Shown piece after piece: positions 8,959 to 17,717 of a stretch of DNA of 64,000 nt. Positions within the stretch are counted from its first letter, which is position 1, and each line of letters begins with the position of its first letter. Under the pieces are notes generated by a model. That model saw only the letters and a program-made list of their open reading frames with translations. It was not told the DNA's origin and ran no database searches. The DNA is from DATFVA01 sp963811905 (GTDB lineage Bacteria > Bacteroidota > Ignavibacteria > Ignavibacteriales > Ignavibacteriaceae), in contig CAWETK010000024.1 in the NCBI GenBank assembly GCA_963811905.1, forward strand, positions 143,188 to 207,187. The letters run 5' to 3'. Both the position numbers and the translations under genes were made by a program.

Positions 8959-10617
8959 ATGGCGAGTGATGCTTCTGCATTAGATCGGAACGGCCATCCA
9001 AGCTATCTGGTAAATACAGGAAAATACCAGGGATTAAAAGCCTGGATATTTTCAACTGATCATAAAAGGATCGGTATTCTCTACCTGATTGCTTTATTGT
9101 CATTTTTTGCGGTGGGTGTAACGTTCGGATTTTTAATCAGGCTTGAACTTCTGACACCCGGGCGAACGATCGTTGATGCTCAGACTTATAATGAATTTTT
9201 TACGCTGCACGGCGTAATAATGATTTTCCTTTTTGTAATTCCGGGACTGCCTGCAGTCTTCGGCAATTTTTTTCTTCCTATTATGATCGGAGCGAAGGAT
9301 GTTGCCTTTCCAAGGCTGAACCTGCTGTCGTGGTATATGTATGTAACCGGCGGATTGTTGGTACTGCTTTCTATCCTTTTACCCGGCGGCCCTGCTGATA
9401 CAGGCTGGACATTTTACATCCCTTATAGTGTCAGAACCGGTACCAATGTAATATTTACAATGTCTGCTGCTTTTATTTTAGGCTTCTCTTCTATCCTTAC
9501 AGGATTAAACTTTGTTACTACGATCCACAGGCTGAGAGCTCCTGGAATGGGCTGGTTTAAAATGCCTTTATTTACGTGGAGTTTGTATGCAACAGCCTGG
9601 ATCCAGGTGTTGGCTACTCCTATCATTGGCATAACTCTTCTGCTTGTAATTGTTGAAAGGGTATTTGGTGTGGGATTATTTGATCCCGCTCTGGGAGGTG
9701 ATCCGATCCTGTTTCAGCATTTGTTCTGGATATATTCCCACCCGGCTGTCTACATTATGATTGTGCCTGCAATGGGTGTAATATCGGAGATTATACCTGT
9801 CTTTGCACACCGGACAATTTTCGGTTATAAGTTTATAGCATTCTCAAGTATGGGCATTGCATTGTTCGGATCCCTCGTATGGGCTCACCACATGTTTGCT
9901 GTAGGTATGAGCGATACAGGTCAGTTTGTATTTTCCTTATTGACATTCCTTGTGGCTATACCGAGTGCTATTAAAGTCTTTAACTGGACAGCAACATTAT
10001 ACAAAGGATCGATTGAACTGGAGCCGCCAATGCTGTATGCGCTCGCTTTTATCTTTCTGTTTTCAATTGGCGGACTGACAGGTGTAATACAGGGAGCTCT
10101 TTCGGTTGATATACAGATAACAGATACTTCATTTATTGTCGGCCATTTTCATTATGTGATGTTCGGCGGTACTGGTTTCGGTATCTTTGCAGCCCTTCAT
10201 TACTGGCTTCCGAAAATGTTCGGCAGGATGTATAACAGGAAAACGGCAAAGATCGCTTTCTGGATTATCTTTGTCGGATTCAATACACTTTATTTCCCGA
10301 TGTTCATTATGGGCTGGCTCGGAATGCCGAGAAGGTACTACGATTATCTTCCTCAGTACCAGCCTTACCATGTTATTTCAACTGTCGGTTCCTGGATACT
10401 TATAACAGGTATGATAATCATGTTTACTAATTTGATTAAAAGCTTGAAAACAGGACCTGTCGTAACACAAAAGAATATCTGGGGCGGGGAGACGCTTGAA
10501 TGGTCAATAGACACTCCTCCGACACAGGAGAACTTTGATGAAATTCCTATTATAACCGGCGGGCCGTATGAGTATAAGGAAAATGATGAACCCGTAGTAG
10601 AAGAGGAGGTGAAGTGA
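8959..10617 (+). CDS. ctaD: aa3-type cytochrome c oxidase subunit I (A2 class)
   Basis: The 552-residue product is a full-length heme-copper oxidase subunit I with 12 expected membrane helices. Heme ligands are visible in LHGVIMIF and GHFHYVMFGG, and the CuB region in IYSHPAVYIM and WAHHMFAVG. The K-channel/helix VI motif reads YSHPAVY, so the Glu of A1 oxidases is replaced by Tyr-Ser; this is the signature of A2 oxidases such as that of Rhodothermus. It reduces O2 to water and pumps protons in the inner membrane. AGAGGTAG precedes ATG 8959. The C-terminal tail is acidic (EPVVEEEVK) and its stop overlaps the subunit III start. Confidence 0.97.
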   Translation: MASDASALDRNGHPSYLVNTGKYQGLKAWIFSTDHKRIGILYLIALLSFFAVGVTFGFLIRLELLTPGRTIVDAQTYNEFFTLHGVIMIFLFVIPGLPAVFGNFFLPIMIGAKDVAFPRLNLLSWYMYVTGGLLVLLSILLPGGPADTGWTFYIPYSVRTGTNVIFTMSAAFILGFSSILTGLNFVTTIHRLRAPGMGWFKMPLFTWSLYATAWIQVLATPIIGITLLLVIVERVFGVGLFDPALGGDPILFQHLFWIYSHPAVYIMIVPAMGVISEIIPVFAHRTIFGYKFIAFSSMGIALFGSLVWAHHMFAVGMSDTGQFVFSLLTFLVAIPSAIKVFNWTATLYKGSIELEPPMLYALAFIFLFSIGGLTGVIQGALSVDIQITDTSFIVGHFHYVMFGGTGFGIFAALHYWLPKMFGRMYNRKTAKIAFWIIFVGFNTLYFPMFIMGWLGMPRRYYDYLPQYQPYHVISTVGSWILITGMIIMFTNLIKSLKTGPVVTQKNIWGGETLEWSIDTPPTQENFDEIPIITGGPYEYKENDEPVVEEEVK

Positions 10618-11237
10618 GTAATCCGCAGGAACAAGCCGTAACTCATGTACACAGAGACGATATCGCAACAAGGATGGGAATGTGGTTATTCCTGTTCACC
10701 GAGCTGCTGTTGTTTGGAGGTATGTTCTTCCTGTATTCTGTTTACCGGTTTACACATCAGCAGGACTTCCATATTGCAGCTAAAGAGCTGAATACACTTA
10801 TCGGAACTTTCAATACTGCAATACTCCTTACAAGCAGTCTTACAATGGCTTTATCAATTGCAGCTATTCAGAAAAGGAATATTAAGCTGTCAATGTTCTT
10901 CCAGGTCTTAACTATACTGCTTGCATTAGGGTTTATGATCAATAAATATTTTGAATGGATGCACCATATAAGTCTGGGACTTTATCCGGGTGGAGATGTG
11001 CTTCTGTCGAAAGGTCCCGGAGAAGTATTATTCTACGGATTGTATTATACAATGACAGGCCTGCACGGTTTGCACGTTGTTATCGGTGCGATTGTTATTG
11101 GTACGATGACAAGGTTTACTGCTAAAGGAGTGATTACTCCTGATAATTATGTCAAACTCGAAGCCGCTGGTTTATACTGGCATCTTGTGGATATCATCTG
11201 GATATTCCTTTTCCCGTTATTTTATCTTATTACCTGA
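10614..11237 (+). CDS. ctaE: Cytochrome c oxidase subunit III
   Basis: The start is GTG 10614, overlapping the subunit I stop in a GTGA junction, with a strong GAGGAGGT at 10603-10610. The 207-residue protein has five hydrophobic segments and the family motifs RMGMWLFLFTELLLFGGMF near the N-terminus and GLHGLHVVIGA toward the C-terminus, including the YWHLVDIIWIFLF last helix. It is the short, five-helix form common in bacterial oxidases. Subunit III stabilises the oxidase and supports proton uptake. Confidence 0.95.
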   Translation: MSNPQEQAVTHVHRDDIATRMGMWLFLFTELLLFGGMFFLYSVYRFTHQQDFHIAAKELNTLIGTFNTAILLTSSLTMALSIAAIQKRNIKLSMFFQVLTILLALGFMINKYFEWMHHISLGLYPGGDVLLSKGPGEVLFYGLYYTMTGLHGLHVVIGAIVIGTMTRFTAKGVITPDNYVKLEAAGLYWHLVDIIWIFLFPLFYLIT

Positions 11238-11248
11238 GGTATTAAAGA

Positions 11249-11554
11249 ATGGAAAAACATGCAGACCATCAGCATGATAAACATGTAACGAATTATGGTA
11301 TCTATATTTTAGTCTGGCTTGCCCTGTTGATCCTAACCGGACTGACTGTAACTGTTGCCGGAATAAATTTCGGACAGCTGACAGTAACTACTGCAATTGT
11401 TATCGCGAGTGTTAAGTCGTACCTGGTGCTGACTATTTTTATGCATCTCAGGGTGGAGCAGAAGGCTTTCAGAGCATTTATCGGGGTTGCCCTGTTCTTT
11501 ATTATTATTTCATTCATTCTGTTATTTGCTGATTATTCCTTTTATGTAAGGTGA
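11249..11554 (+). CDS. ctaF: Cytochrome c oxidase subunit IV (COX4_pro type)
   Basis: The 101-residue protein has three hydrophobic segments and the KSYLVLTIFMHLR motif typical of small prokaryotic oxidase subunit IV proteins. The N-terminus is His-rich (KHADHQHDKH). It lies 11 bases after subunit III and 7 bases before subunit II, within the oxidase cluster. The role is structural; the family is recognised from length, hydrophobicity and context. Confidence 0.88.
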   Translation: MEKHADHQHDKHVTNYGIYILVWLALLILTGLTVTVAGINFGQLTVTTAIVIASVKSYLVLTIFMHLRVEQKAFRAFIGVALFFIIISFILLFADYSFYVR

Positions 11555-11561
11555 AAAATAT

Positions 11562-12245
11562 ATGTTTTCCGGAGCGTCAAATTTTGTAAACTCAACAGAT
11601 ACCACCTTCTTTTTTATTGTTGCGGTATCGGTCTTCTTTCTTGTTGTCATAACTGCAAGTATGATCTACTTTGTTATAAGGTACAGCAGGAAAAGAAACC
11701 CAAGAGCAAAAAACATACATGGCAATATTCCGCTGGAGGTGACCTGGACTGTAATTCCGACCATACTTGTTCTGATCATGTTCTGGATGGGATGGGCCGG
11801 TTACAAACAGCTTGCTGATGCTCCGTCAGATGCTATGAATGTTGATGTGACTGCGCAGATGTGGAGATGGACTTTTAAATATCCGAATGGTGTAACTGCC
11901 GATTCATTGTTTGTTCCTGTGAATAAACCGGTAAAAGTGCTGCTGCATTCAAGAGATGTCAACCATTCCTTCTTTGTGCCGGCTTTCCGTGTTAAGAAGG
12001 ACGTAATCCCTAATAGAAATAACTCGGCCTGGTTTACGGCTGATAAAGTAGGAACGTACGATCTGTTCTGCGCTGAATACTGCGGGTTGAACCATTCTCA
12101 TATGCTTAGTAAAGTTGTTGTTATGCCTCAGAATAGTTTTAACAGCTGGTTAAATCAAAAGGCTCTTCAGGATTCATTGAAATCAGTTCCTGCTCCTGAT
12201 AATGACTCAACTGCAGCTAAACCGGATACAACAAAGGCGATGTAA
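11562..12245 (+). CDS. ctaC: Cytochrome c oxidase subunit II with CuA site, no fused cytochrome c
   Basis: The 227-residue protein has two N-terminal membrane helices (about residues 15-40 and 65-85) and a cupredoxin domain. CuA ligands are visible: His in VNHSFFVPAF and the CAEYCGLNHSHM motif. This makes it a cytochrome c oxidase rather than a quinol oxidase. Unlike caa3 enzymes, no CxxCH domain is fused to the C-terminus; the tail is short and Asp/Thr/Ala-rich. The needed cytochrome c is likely one of the separate cytochromes of this operon. Subunit II follows III and IV here, whereas it often comes first. Confidence 0.95.
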   Translation: MFSGASNFVNSTDTTFFFIVAVSVFFLVVITASMIYFVIRYSRKRNPRAKNIHGNIPLEVTWTVIPTILVLIMFWMGWAGYKQLADAPSDAMNVDVTAQMWRWTFKYPNGVTADSLFVPVNKPVKVLLHSRDVNHSFFVPAFRVKKDVIPNRNNSAWFTADKVGTYDLFCAEYCGLNHSHMLSKVVVMPQNSFNSWLNQKALQDSLKSVPAPDNDSTAAKPDTTKAM

Positions 12246-12249
12246 TTAC

Positions 12250-13119
12250 TTGAAGGAAAAACTTAAAATACTTGCAGAGCTAACAAAGATCAGAATAACA
12301 ATTTTTGTGACTGTAACAATGTTATTCGGATTTATTTCTGCGTCCGGCGAATTAAACTGGTCTGCATTACTTCCTACGTTAGGAATACTGCTGCTTGCCT
12401 GCGGTTCTGCAGTTATAAATCATTACCAGGAAAGAGAAACCGATGCATTGATGAACAGGACAAAAAACAGGCCTATCCCTTCAGGAAGGATATCACCGTT
12501 CAATGCCTTAATGACAGCTATTGTTCTTTTATCAGCTGGTTCATTGATGCTTTATATGGGAGCGGGACTGCTTGCACTTGGTCTCGGATTACTCAACCTA
12601 TTATGGTACAATGGTATTTACACACCGCTTAAAAAAGTAAATCCGCTTGCAATAATTCCGGGATCCCTTGTAGGTGCAATTCCGCCGGCGGTGGGCTGGG
12701 TGGCAGCCGGAGGGAGTATTCTTGATCCGCAGATATTAATTATTTCATCTTTCTTTTTTATATGGCAGATACCTCACTTCTGGCTATTGCTTCTGGTGCT
12801 GGATAAAGATTATGAAAGAGCTGGTTTTCCTACACTTACTAGGATCTTTAATCCGGATCAGCTGGCAAGGATTACATTTACCTGGATAGCGGCAACCGTT
12901 GTAACCTGCCTGATGATTCCTCTGTTCGGAACGCTGCAGTCGCAGTTTGTAGGCTATGGATTATTCCTCGCAGGCGTCTGGCTGGTATGGAATTCATTTA
13001 AGCTGGTAAGGTTTACAAAAGAGAGAATATATTTTACTACAGCTTTCAGAGAGATTAACATCTTTGCAATATTAGTGGTTTTACTTTTATCCCTTGATAA
13101 ACTCATAATTATCTTTTAA
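12250..13119 (+). CDS. ctaB: Protoheme IX farnesyltransferase (heme O synthase)
   Basis: The product belongs to the UbiA prenyltransferase family and has about eight or nine hydrophobic segments. The first Asp-rich region reads NHYQERETDALMNRTKNRP, with Glu in place of the usual middle Asp, and a second acidic motif is DKDYERAGFP. It farnesylates heme b to heme O for heme a synthesis, needed by the aa3 oxidase upstream. The start is probably TTG 12250, right after the subunit II stop, giving KEKLKILAELTKIR; an in-frame ATG at 12202 would add 16 residues inside ctaC and looks unlikely. The ribosome site before TTG is weak, so the start is uncertain by a few codons. Confidence 0.93.
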   Translation: MKEKLKILAELTKIRITIFVTVTMLFGFISASGELNWSALLPTLGILLLACGSAVINHYQERETDALMNRTKNRPIPSGRISPFNALMTAIVLLSAGSLMLYMGAGLLALGLGLLNLLWYNGIYTPLKKVNPLAIIPGSLVGAIPPAVGWVAAGGSILDPQILIISSFFFIWQIPHFWLLLLVLDKDYERAGFPTLTRIFNPDQLARITFTWIAATVVTCLMIPLFGTLQSQFVGYGLFLAGVWLVWNSFKLVRFTKERIYFTTAFREINIFAILVVLLLSLDKLIIIF

Positions 13120-13140
13120 TACATAAGGTGAGAAAAATAC

Positions 13141-14484
13141 ATGGAATTTCTTGATAAACTGGTTATACCCCAATCCGCGGAGCATATTCAGTTATTACAT
13201 TATCTCCTGATGCTGATCCTATTCCTGTTTATTCCTTTTATGAGCGCGGTGTTCGGATCAACAATTTTATCACTTTATTATAAAGCAAAAGGTTTTAAAG
13301 AATCGAATAATCTTTACCTTAAATTTTCTAAGGAAGTAATTGAAACCTTAACAATTAATAAGAGCATAGGTATTATACTGGGAATTGTTCCGGTTATCAC
13401 AGCTATGCTTATTTATACACAGCTTCTCCAGGGAACAAACTCTAATGTGAGCGTATACCTGATCTTCTCAGTTTTCTTCCTGGCTATCGGATTAATATTG
13501 ATCTATACATATCGTTATTCGATGACTTTTATGGAAATCTATGATGCCCTGAAGAATTTTACTCCTGAGGATGAATCTGTCTCACGTGAAATATCAAGGT
13601 TCAGAAAAGCAAATATCGGTTTGAGTGGAAAGTCGGGGAAATACGGAATATTCTTTATCTTCCTCGGTATCTGGCTTTTCATCTCGTCTGCTACTGTTGC
13701 GGCATACCCGGAAATGTGGGGCAAATACAATATTATTTATCTGATGTTTTCATGGGAAGTACTTGCCCATCTCTTCAGCTTTTTCTCTTCGGCAATTGCA
13801 TTAACAGGAGCCGCAATATTCTTTGCATTCTTTTACTGGGAGGGTGGTAAACATCTGCAGGCGGGTCCTTATTCTGACTTTGTGAGAAAGACAGCATCCC
13901 GGGTTACATTTGCCGGCGCACTGCTGATGCCTCTTTTTATAATGATAGATATTTTTGCTTTTCCTTCATCATCTCTCTCGGGTGCTATATTCTTCTTCAC
14001 AACAATTGCCCTGATCCTGCTTTTTATAGCCTATCATTTTTTGTATTCAATGATAAAGAATTCCGACTTGAGATTCAGCGGAGCGATTTTCTATATGATC
14101 CTTTTTACACTGGTTGCGCTTATAATTAAAGATCAGCTTGCATTGCAGAATTCCACGGAAGTACAGACTGCAGTAATGAATGTCAAATTCCAGAAAATGC
14201 TTGCCGAACTGACTGGAGAGGGGAATGCAGCGAAAGCGATAAGCGGAGAGCAGATTTATAAAAATATATGTTCATCATGTCATTCATTCGACCATAAGGT
14301 TGTCGGTCCCCCATATGAACAAACCCTCCCTAAATATGAAGGTCATATTGATCAGCTAATTGCTTTTATCCGTAACCCCGTGAAGAAAAATCCGGGTTAT
14401 CCTCCTATGCCCAATCCCGGGCTTACTCCTGTTGAAGCCGATTCAATAGCACATTATATAATGGCCACATATAAGAAAAAATAA
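13141..14484 (+). CDS. Polytopic membrane protein with C-terminal cytochrome c domain
   Basis: The 447-residue protein has about eight hydrophobic segments in residues 15-335, then a cytochrome c domain with CSSCH near residue 377 and a likely Met ligand in PPMPNPG. The membrane part contains few His residues and cannot be assigned to a family with certainty; it does not look like a cytochrome b or a bd oxidase subunit. It is the last gene of the respiratory operon, 21 bases after ctaB with AAGGTGAG before ATG 13141. It may pass electrons to or from the oxidase or anchor a respiratory supercomplex; this is inference from context. Confidence 0.8.
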   Translation: MEFLDKLVIPQSAEHIQLLHYLLMLILFLFIPFMSAVFGSTILSLYYKAKGFKESNNLYLKFSKEVIETLTINKSIGIILGIVPVITAMLIYTQLLQGTNSNVSVYLIFSVFFLAIGLILIYTYRYSMTFMEIYDALKNFTPEDESVSREISRFRKANIGLSGKSGKYGIFFIFLGIWLFISSATVAAYPEMWGKYNIIYLMFSWEVLAHLFSFFSSAIALTGAAIFFAFFYWEGGKHLQAGPYSDFVRKTASRVTFAGALLMPLFIMIDIFAFPSSSLSGAIFFFTTIALILLFIAYHFLYSMIKNSDLRFSGAIFYMILFTLVALIIKDQLALQNSTEVQTAVMNVKFQKMLAELTGEGNAAKAISGEQIYKNICSSCHSFDHKVVGPPYEQTLPKYEGHIDQLIAFIRNPVKKNPGYPPMPNPGLTPVEADSIAHYIMATYKKK

Positions 14485-14647
14485 AATTCAGGATAAACTA
14501 CTTACTACTCTGCAAGGTTATACCCTTTTTTATACCTTTTAGTATCTTTTAATTTTAACGGGATATATGTATTTTAATTACCGGTATGGAAAAAAGTATT
14601 CCTTTCAGGCAAATAATTATTTCATTAAAATAAATTCGAGGAGTAAA

Positions 14648-17569
14648 ATGTTTAAGAGAATTTTTACTGTATTTCTTCTCTTAACTGGATTTGTTTCTTA
14701 TGTATACGGACAGGCCTACAATGGTCCTGCTCAGGGAAGCATTCCATCAGGGGCAGTTATATCAACTGACGATTTTTCCAAAGTTTCTCCTATTGTGAAT
14801 CCCAAAGAGCTTATAGGAAATGAGGAAGCAGAATATGTTGATCCAGCTCATTATATTGATTTCGGTTTTCCTACACCCAAAGAAGGTTCTAATTATTACC
14901 AGGACCCGAGTCTTAGCGGAAAACTTGAAGGGACAGGCAACCCTCTATTATTAAGAGATTTTGAAGGAATTCCCCAGACTAATTCTATTCCCCCGGATCC
15001 GCATTGTGCAGTTGGCCCGGATTATTTTATGGCAGTAGTCAATACGTCTTTCAGCATTTATGATAAAGATGGAAATGTACTTACAACCATAGGAGCGGAC
15101 AACTGGTTCAGCAACGTTTTCCCAAATGCCGGAGCTTTTGATCCGAAAGTTCTTTATGATATATACGACCAGCGTTGGGTTATGGTCTGGCTTCAGCAGA
15201 ATGATGGGGCTCAGACGGCAACCCTTCTTGTCTCGGTTTCGGATGATGAGAACCCATTAGGAACATGGTATAACTGGGCATTGCCTGCCAACTTAAACGG
15301 AACCACCAATTCAAATACCTGGACAGATTATCAGGGTGTTGGATATGACCAGGATGCATTTTATATAACATGCAACCAGTTCTCATTTACCGGGTATTAT
15401 CAATATGCTAAAATCAGGGTTATACCTAAGGCACAATTATACACAAACACAGCAGGAACCGTTACCTGGATGGACATGTGGGGCATAGGCCTCCCTCCCG
15501 GTGTATCCGGTTCTCCGTTCCATCTCAGACCTTCAGTTATGTATACTGCTGAATCCCAATTTTATTTAGTATATGCGCCAAGCAGTGGTAACTTTGTGTC
15601 CTTATACAAGATTACGGACCCCCTGGGTACCCCGGCTTTGACAGGTGTAAATATTCCTGTAACAACCTATGGTCCTGCTCCTAATGCTAACCAGCTGGGA
15701 GGCAGTACTATGCTTATTGAGACAGGGGGAAGCAATATGCAGAATGAACCTAAATACCGTGACGGTTTCCTTTACATGGTGCATGCCGTAAGAAATCCAA
15801 CTTCCTCTGCTTATTCATCAATTCATTTCCTGAAGATAAATGTAAATACCAACACCACGGATATGGATTTTACTTTTGGGGAAACAGGCTACTGGCATTT
15901 CTATCCTGCAGTTGATGTTGACCAGGATGGCAACGTTGCCGTAACATACAGCCGTTCAGGCGATACTGAGTATATCGGTGCTTACTTTACAACAAGACTT
16001 GCCGGTGATCCAGCAGGTTTCAGCGGAAGCGTTGTATTAAAAGCAGGTGAAGCTAATTATGTTAAAGACTTCGGCGGTGGAAGAAATCGCTGGGGTGATT
16101 ATATGGGAATTCAGCTTGACCCGGTCGACCAGAATAATTTCTGGATATTCTCTGAATATGCTAAGTCTCCTGGGAATACCTGGGCTACACGGGTTGGTGA
16201 GATCAGGGCAGCTTCATATACGGGCCCTCATATTTTTACAAGGGTAAGCAATCTTGATCTTGGAAATATTGAAGTAGGTACTACAAGTAATTCACAGCAG
16301 GTTAAATTATTTAATTTTGGTTCTGAAGACCTTGTTATTACGAATATCCCTGCTGCTGTAGGTCCCTTCCAGACATTGAACGTGCCTGCCGGTACTATTA
16401 CGGTGGCTCCTTATGATTCGCTTACTTTCGATGTAGTTTTCGCTCCTGTGGATCCCGGACTATATGATTTGACTCTGGATATTACTAGCAATGATCCCTC
16501 TTTCCCCGGGATGGAACTCAAGGGCAACGGTTACAGGATAAACCCTGTAGTCGTAAATACAATGTATGCTTCTTCGGGTACGCATAGCAATGGTGTCCTG
16601 TATACTGTTAATCCTCTGACAGGTGCCGCAGATTCTATCGGTACGAGTGTTAATGATGATGTTGATTATTTTTCATCGATTACCATAAACCCCCATACCA
16701 ATGTTATGTATGCTCTATACACACAAACCGACAGCTCCTACCTTCTGAGAGTAAATCCAACTGAAGGCGATGCATATATTTTATATACAATAAATTTGAG
16801 CAACCTTCAGAGCATAGCATTTGATACATCGGCAGCTTTGTACCTGGTTAAAAAATCAGGTGAAATATACACAGTTGATTTATCCGACGGATCATATACT
16901 CAGGTTGCTTCTTCCGGTGTAAATATAGCTTCAATAGCATTCGATCCGACAACAAATATGATGTATGCGTCTGCACTGGTTATAGTCGGAAGTAATAAGG
17001 ATCGTGTATATACTATCGATCTGCCATCGGGAACCCCGACAACTATTGGTAATACAGGCTTTGGGATAGTCACCAATGCCCTTGAATTTGACGGACAGGG
17101 GAACCTTTATGGTACAAAAGGTTCTTCAACCTCAGAAAGCGATTTTATCCAGATTGATAAAACCACAGGCGTAGGGACAGTTCTGGGTTCTTCAGGTGTA
17201 ATGGAAGTCAACGGGCTTGCATATGCACGAACAGGAACAGTAGGTGTTAAAGACGAAGGCAACTCTCAGCTGCCTAAAGAATACAGCTTGAAACAGAATT
17301 ATCCCAATCCATTCAATCCATCAACTAAGATAGATTATTCATTACCGGTTTCTGCAAATGTACAGGTGACAATCTATAACCTGCTCGGAGAGGTTGTGAA
17401 TGTACTGGTAAATAATCAGCAGACTGCCGGTTCTCATTCTATAACCTGGAACTCACAGGATGCTCACGGGAATAAAGTAGGAAGCGGAGTTTATTTCTAT
17501 GAATTGAAAGCGAGCGGTATGAATGGATCTGATTTTACACAGATTCGGAAAATGATCCTTCTTAAGTAA
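14648..17569 (+). CDS. Large T9SS-secreted protein with HYDIN-like and propeller-like regions
   Basis: ATG 14648 follows GAGGAG and begins a clear signal peptide (MFKRIFTVFLLLTGFVSYVYG); the earlier in-frame ATG 14567 is rejected. The 973-residue product has an N-terminal region of about 500 residues with DPHCAVGPDYFMAVVN-type sequence, probably a propeller. A choice-of-anchor D/HYDIN-like Ig domain lies near residues 526-636. A second repeat region near 640-880 shows YTVNPLTG and YTVDLSDG repeats. The last 80 residues are a type IX sorting domain (NYPNPFNP, then GSGVYFYEL and KMILLK). It should be exported by Sec, then secreted or surface-anchored by T9SS. The function is unknown. Confidence 0.88.
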   Translation: MFKRIFTVFLLLTGFVSYVYGQAYNGPAQGSIPSGAVISTDDFSKVSPIVNPKELIGNEEAEYVDPAHYIDFGFPTPKEGSNYYQDPSLSGKLEGTGNPLLLRDFEGIPQTNSIPPDPHCAVGPDYFMAVVNTSFSIYDKDGNVLTTIGADNWFSNVFPNAGAFDPKVLYDIYDQRWVMVWLQQNDGAQTATLLVSVSDDENPLGTWYNWALPANLNGTTNSNTWTDYQGVGYDQDAFYITCNQFSFTGYYQYAKIRVIPKAQLYTNTAGTVTWMDMWGIGLPPGVSGSPFHLRPSVMYTAESQFYLVYAPSSGNFVSLYKITDPLGTPALTGVNIPVTTYGPAPNANQLGGSTMLIETGGSNMQNEPKYRDGFLYMVHAVRNPTSSAYSSIHFLKINVNTNTTDMDFTFGETGYWHFYPAVDVDQDGNVAVTYSRSGDTEYIGAYFTTRLAGDPAGFSGSVVLKAGEANYVKDFGGGRNRWGDYMGIQLDPVDQNNFWIFSEYAKSPGNTWATRVGEIRAASYTGPHIFTRVSNLDLGNIEVGTTSNSQQVKLFNFGSEDLVITNIPAAVGPFQTLNVPAGTITVAPYDSLTFDVVFAPVDPGLYDLTLDITSNDPSFPGMELKGNGYRINPVVVNTMYASSGTHSNGVLYTVNPLTGAADSIGTSVNDDVDYFSSITINPHTNVMYALYTQTDSSYLLRVNPTEGDAYILYTINLSNLQSIAFDTSAALYLVKKSGEIYTVDLSDGSYTQVASSGVNIASIAFDPTTNMMYASALVIVGSNKDRVYTIDLPSGTPTTIGNTGFGIVTNALEFDGQGNLYGTKGSSTSESDFIQIDKTTGVGTVLGSSGVMEVNGLAYARTGTVGVKDEGNSQLPKEYSLKQNYPNPFNPSTKIDYSLPVSANVQVTIYNLLGEVVNVLVNNQQTAGSHSITWNSQDAHGNKVGSGVYFYELKASGMNGSDFTQIRKMILLK

Positions 17570-17590
17570 CTTTTTGATTATATGAACTTT

Positions 17591-17625
17591 AAGAAAGCCG
17601 GGATAACACCGGCTTTCTTTTGTTT
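17591..17625 (+). terminator. Rho-independent terminator after the T9SS gene
   Basis: A perfect 11-bp stem has arms 17591-17601 (AAGAAAGCCGG) and 17609-17619 (CCGGCTTTCTT), with a 7-base loop, followed by TTGTTTT. It lies 21 bases after the stop of the T9SS gene. The A-rich left arm could let it work in both directions. Confidence 0.9.
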
Positions 17626-17717
17626 TAAAGAAAATCCTATCAGAACCATAAATTTTATATCCAGATTAGATTATTTATATTATCTGATTAAATTTTTATT
17701 TAGAGAACGGAGAAAGT

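Noticed and set aside
11562..12245. Quinol oxidase subunit II
   Set aside because: The CuA ligands CAEYCGLNHSHM are complete, so it accepts electrons from cytochrome c.
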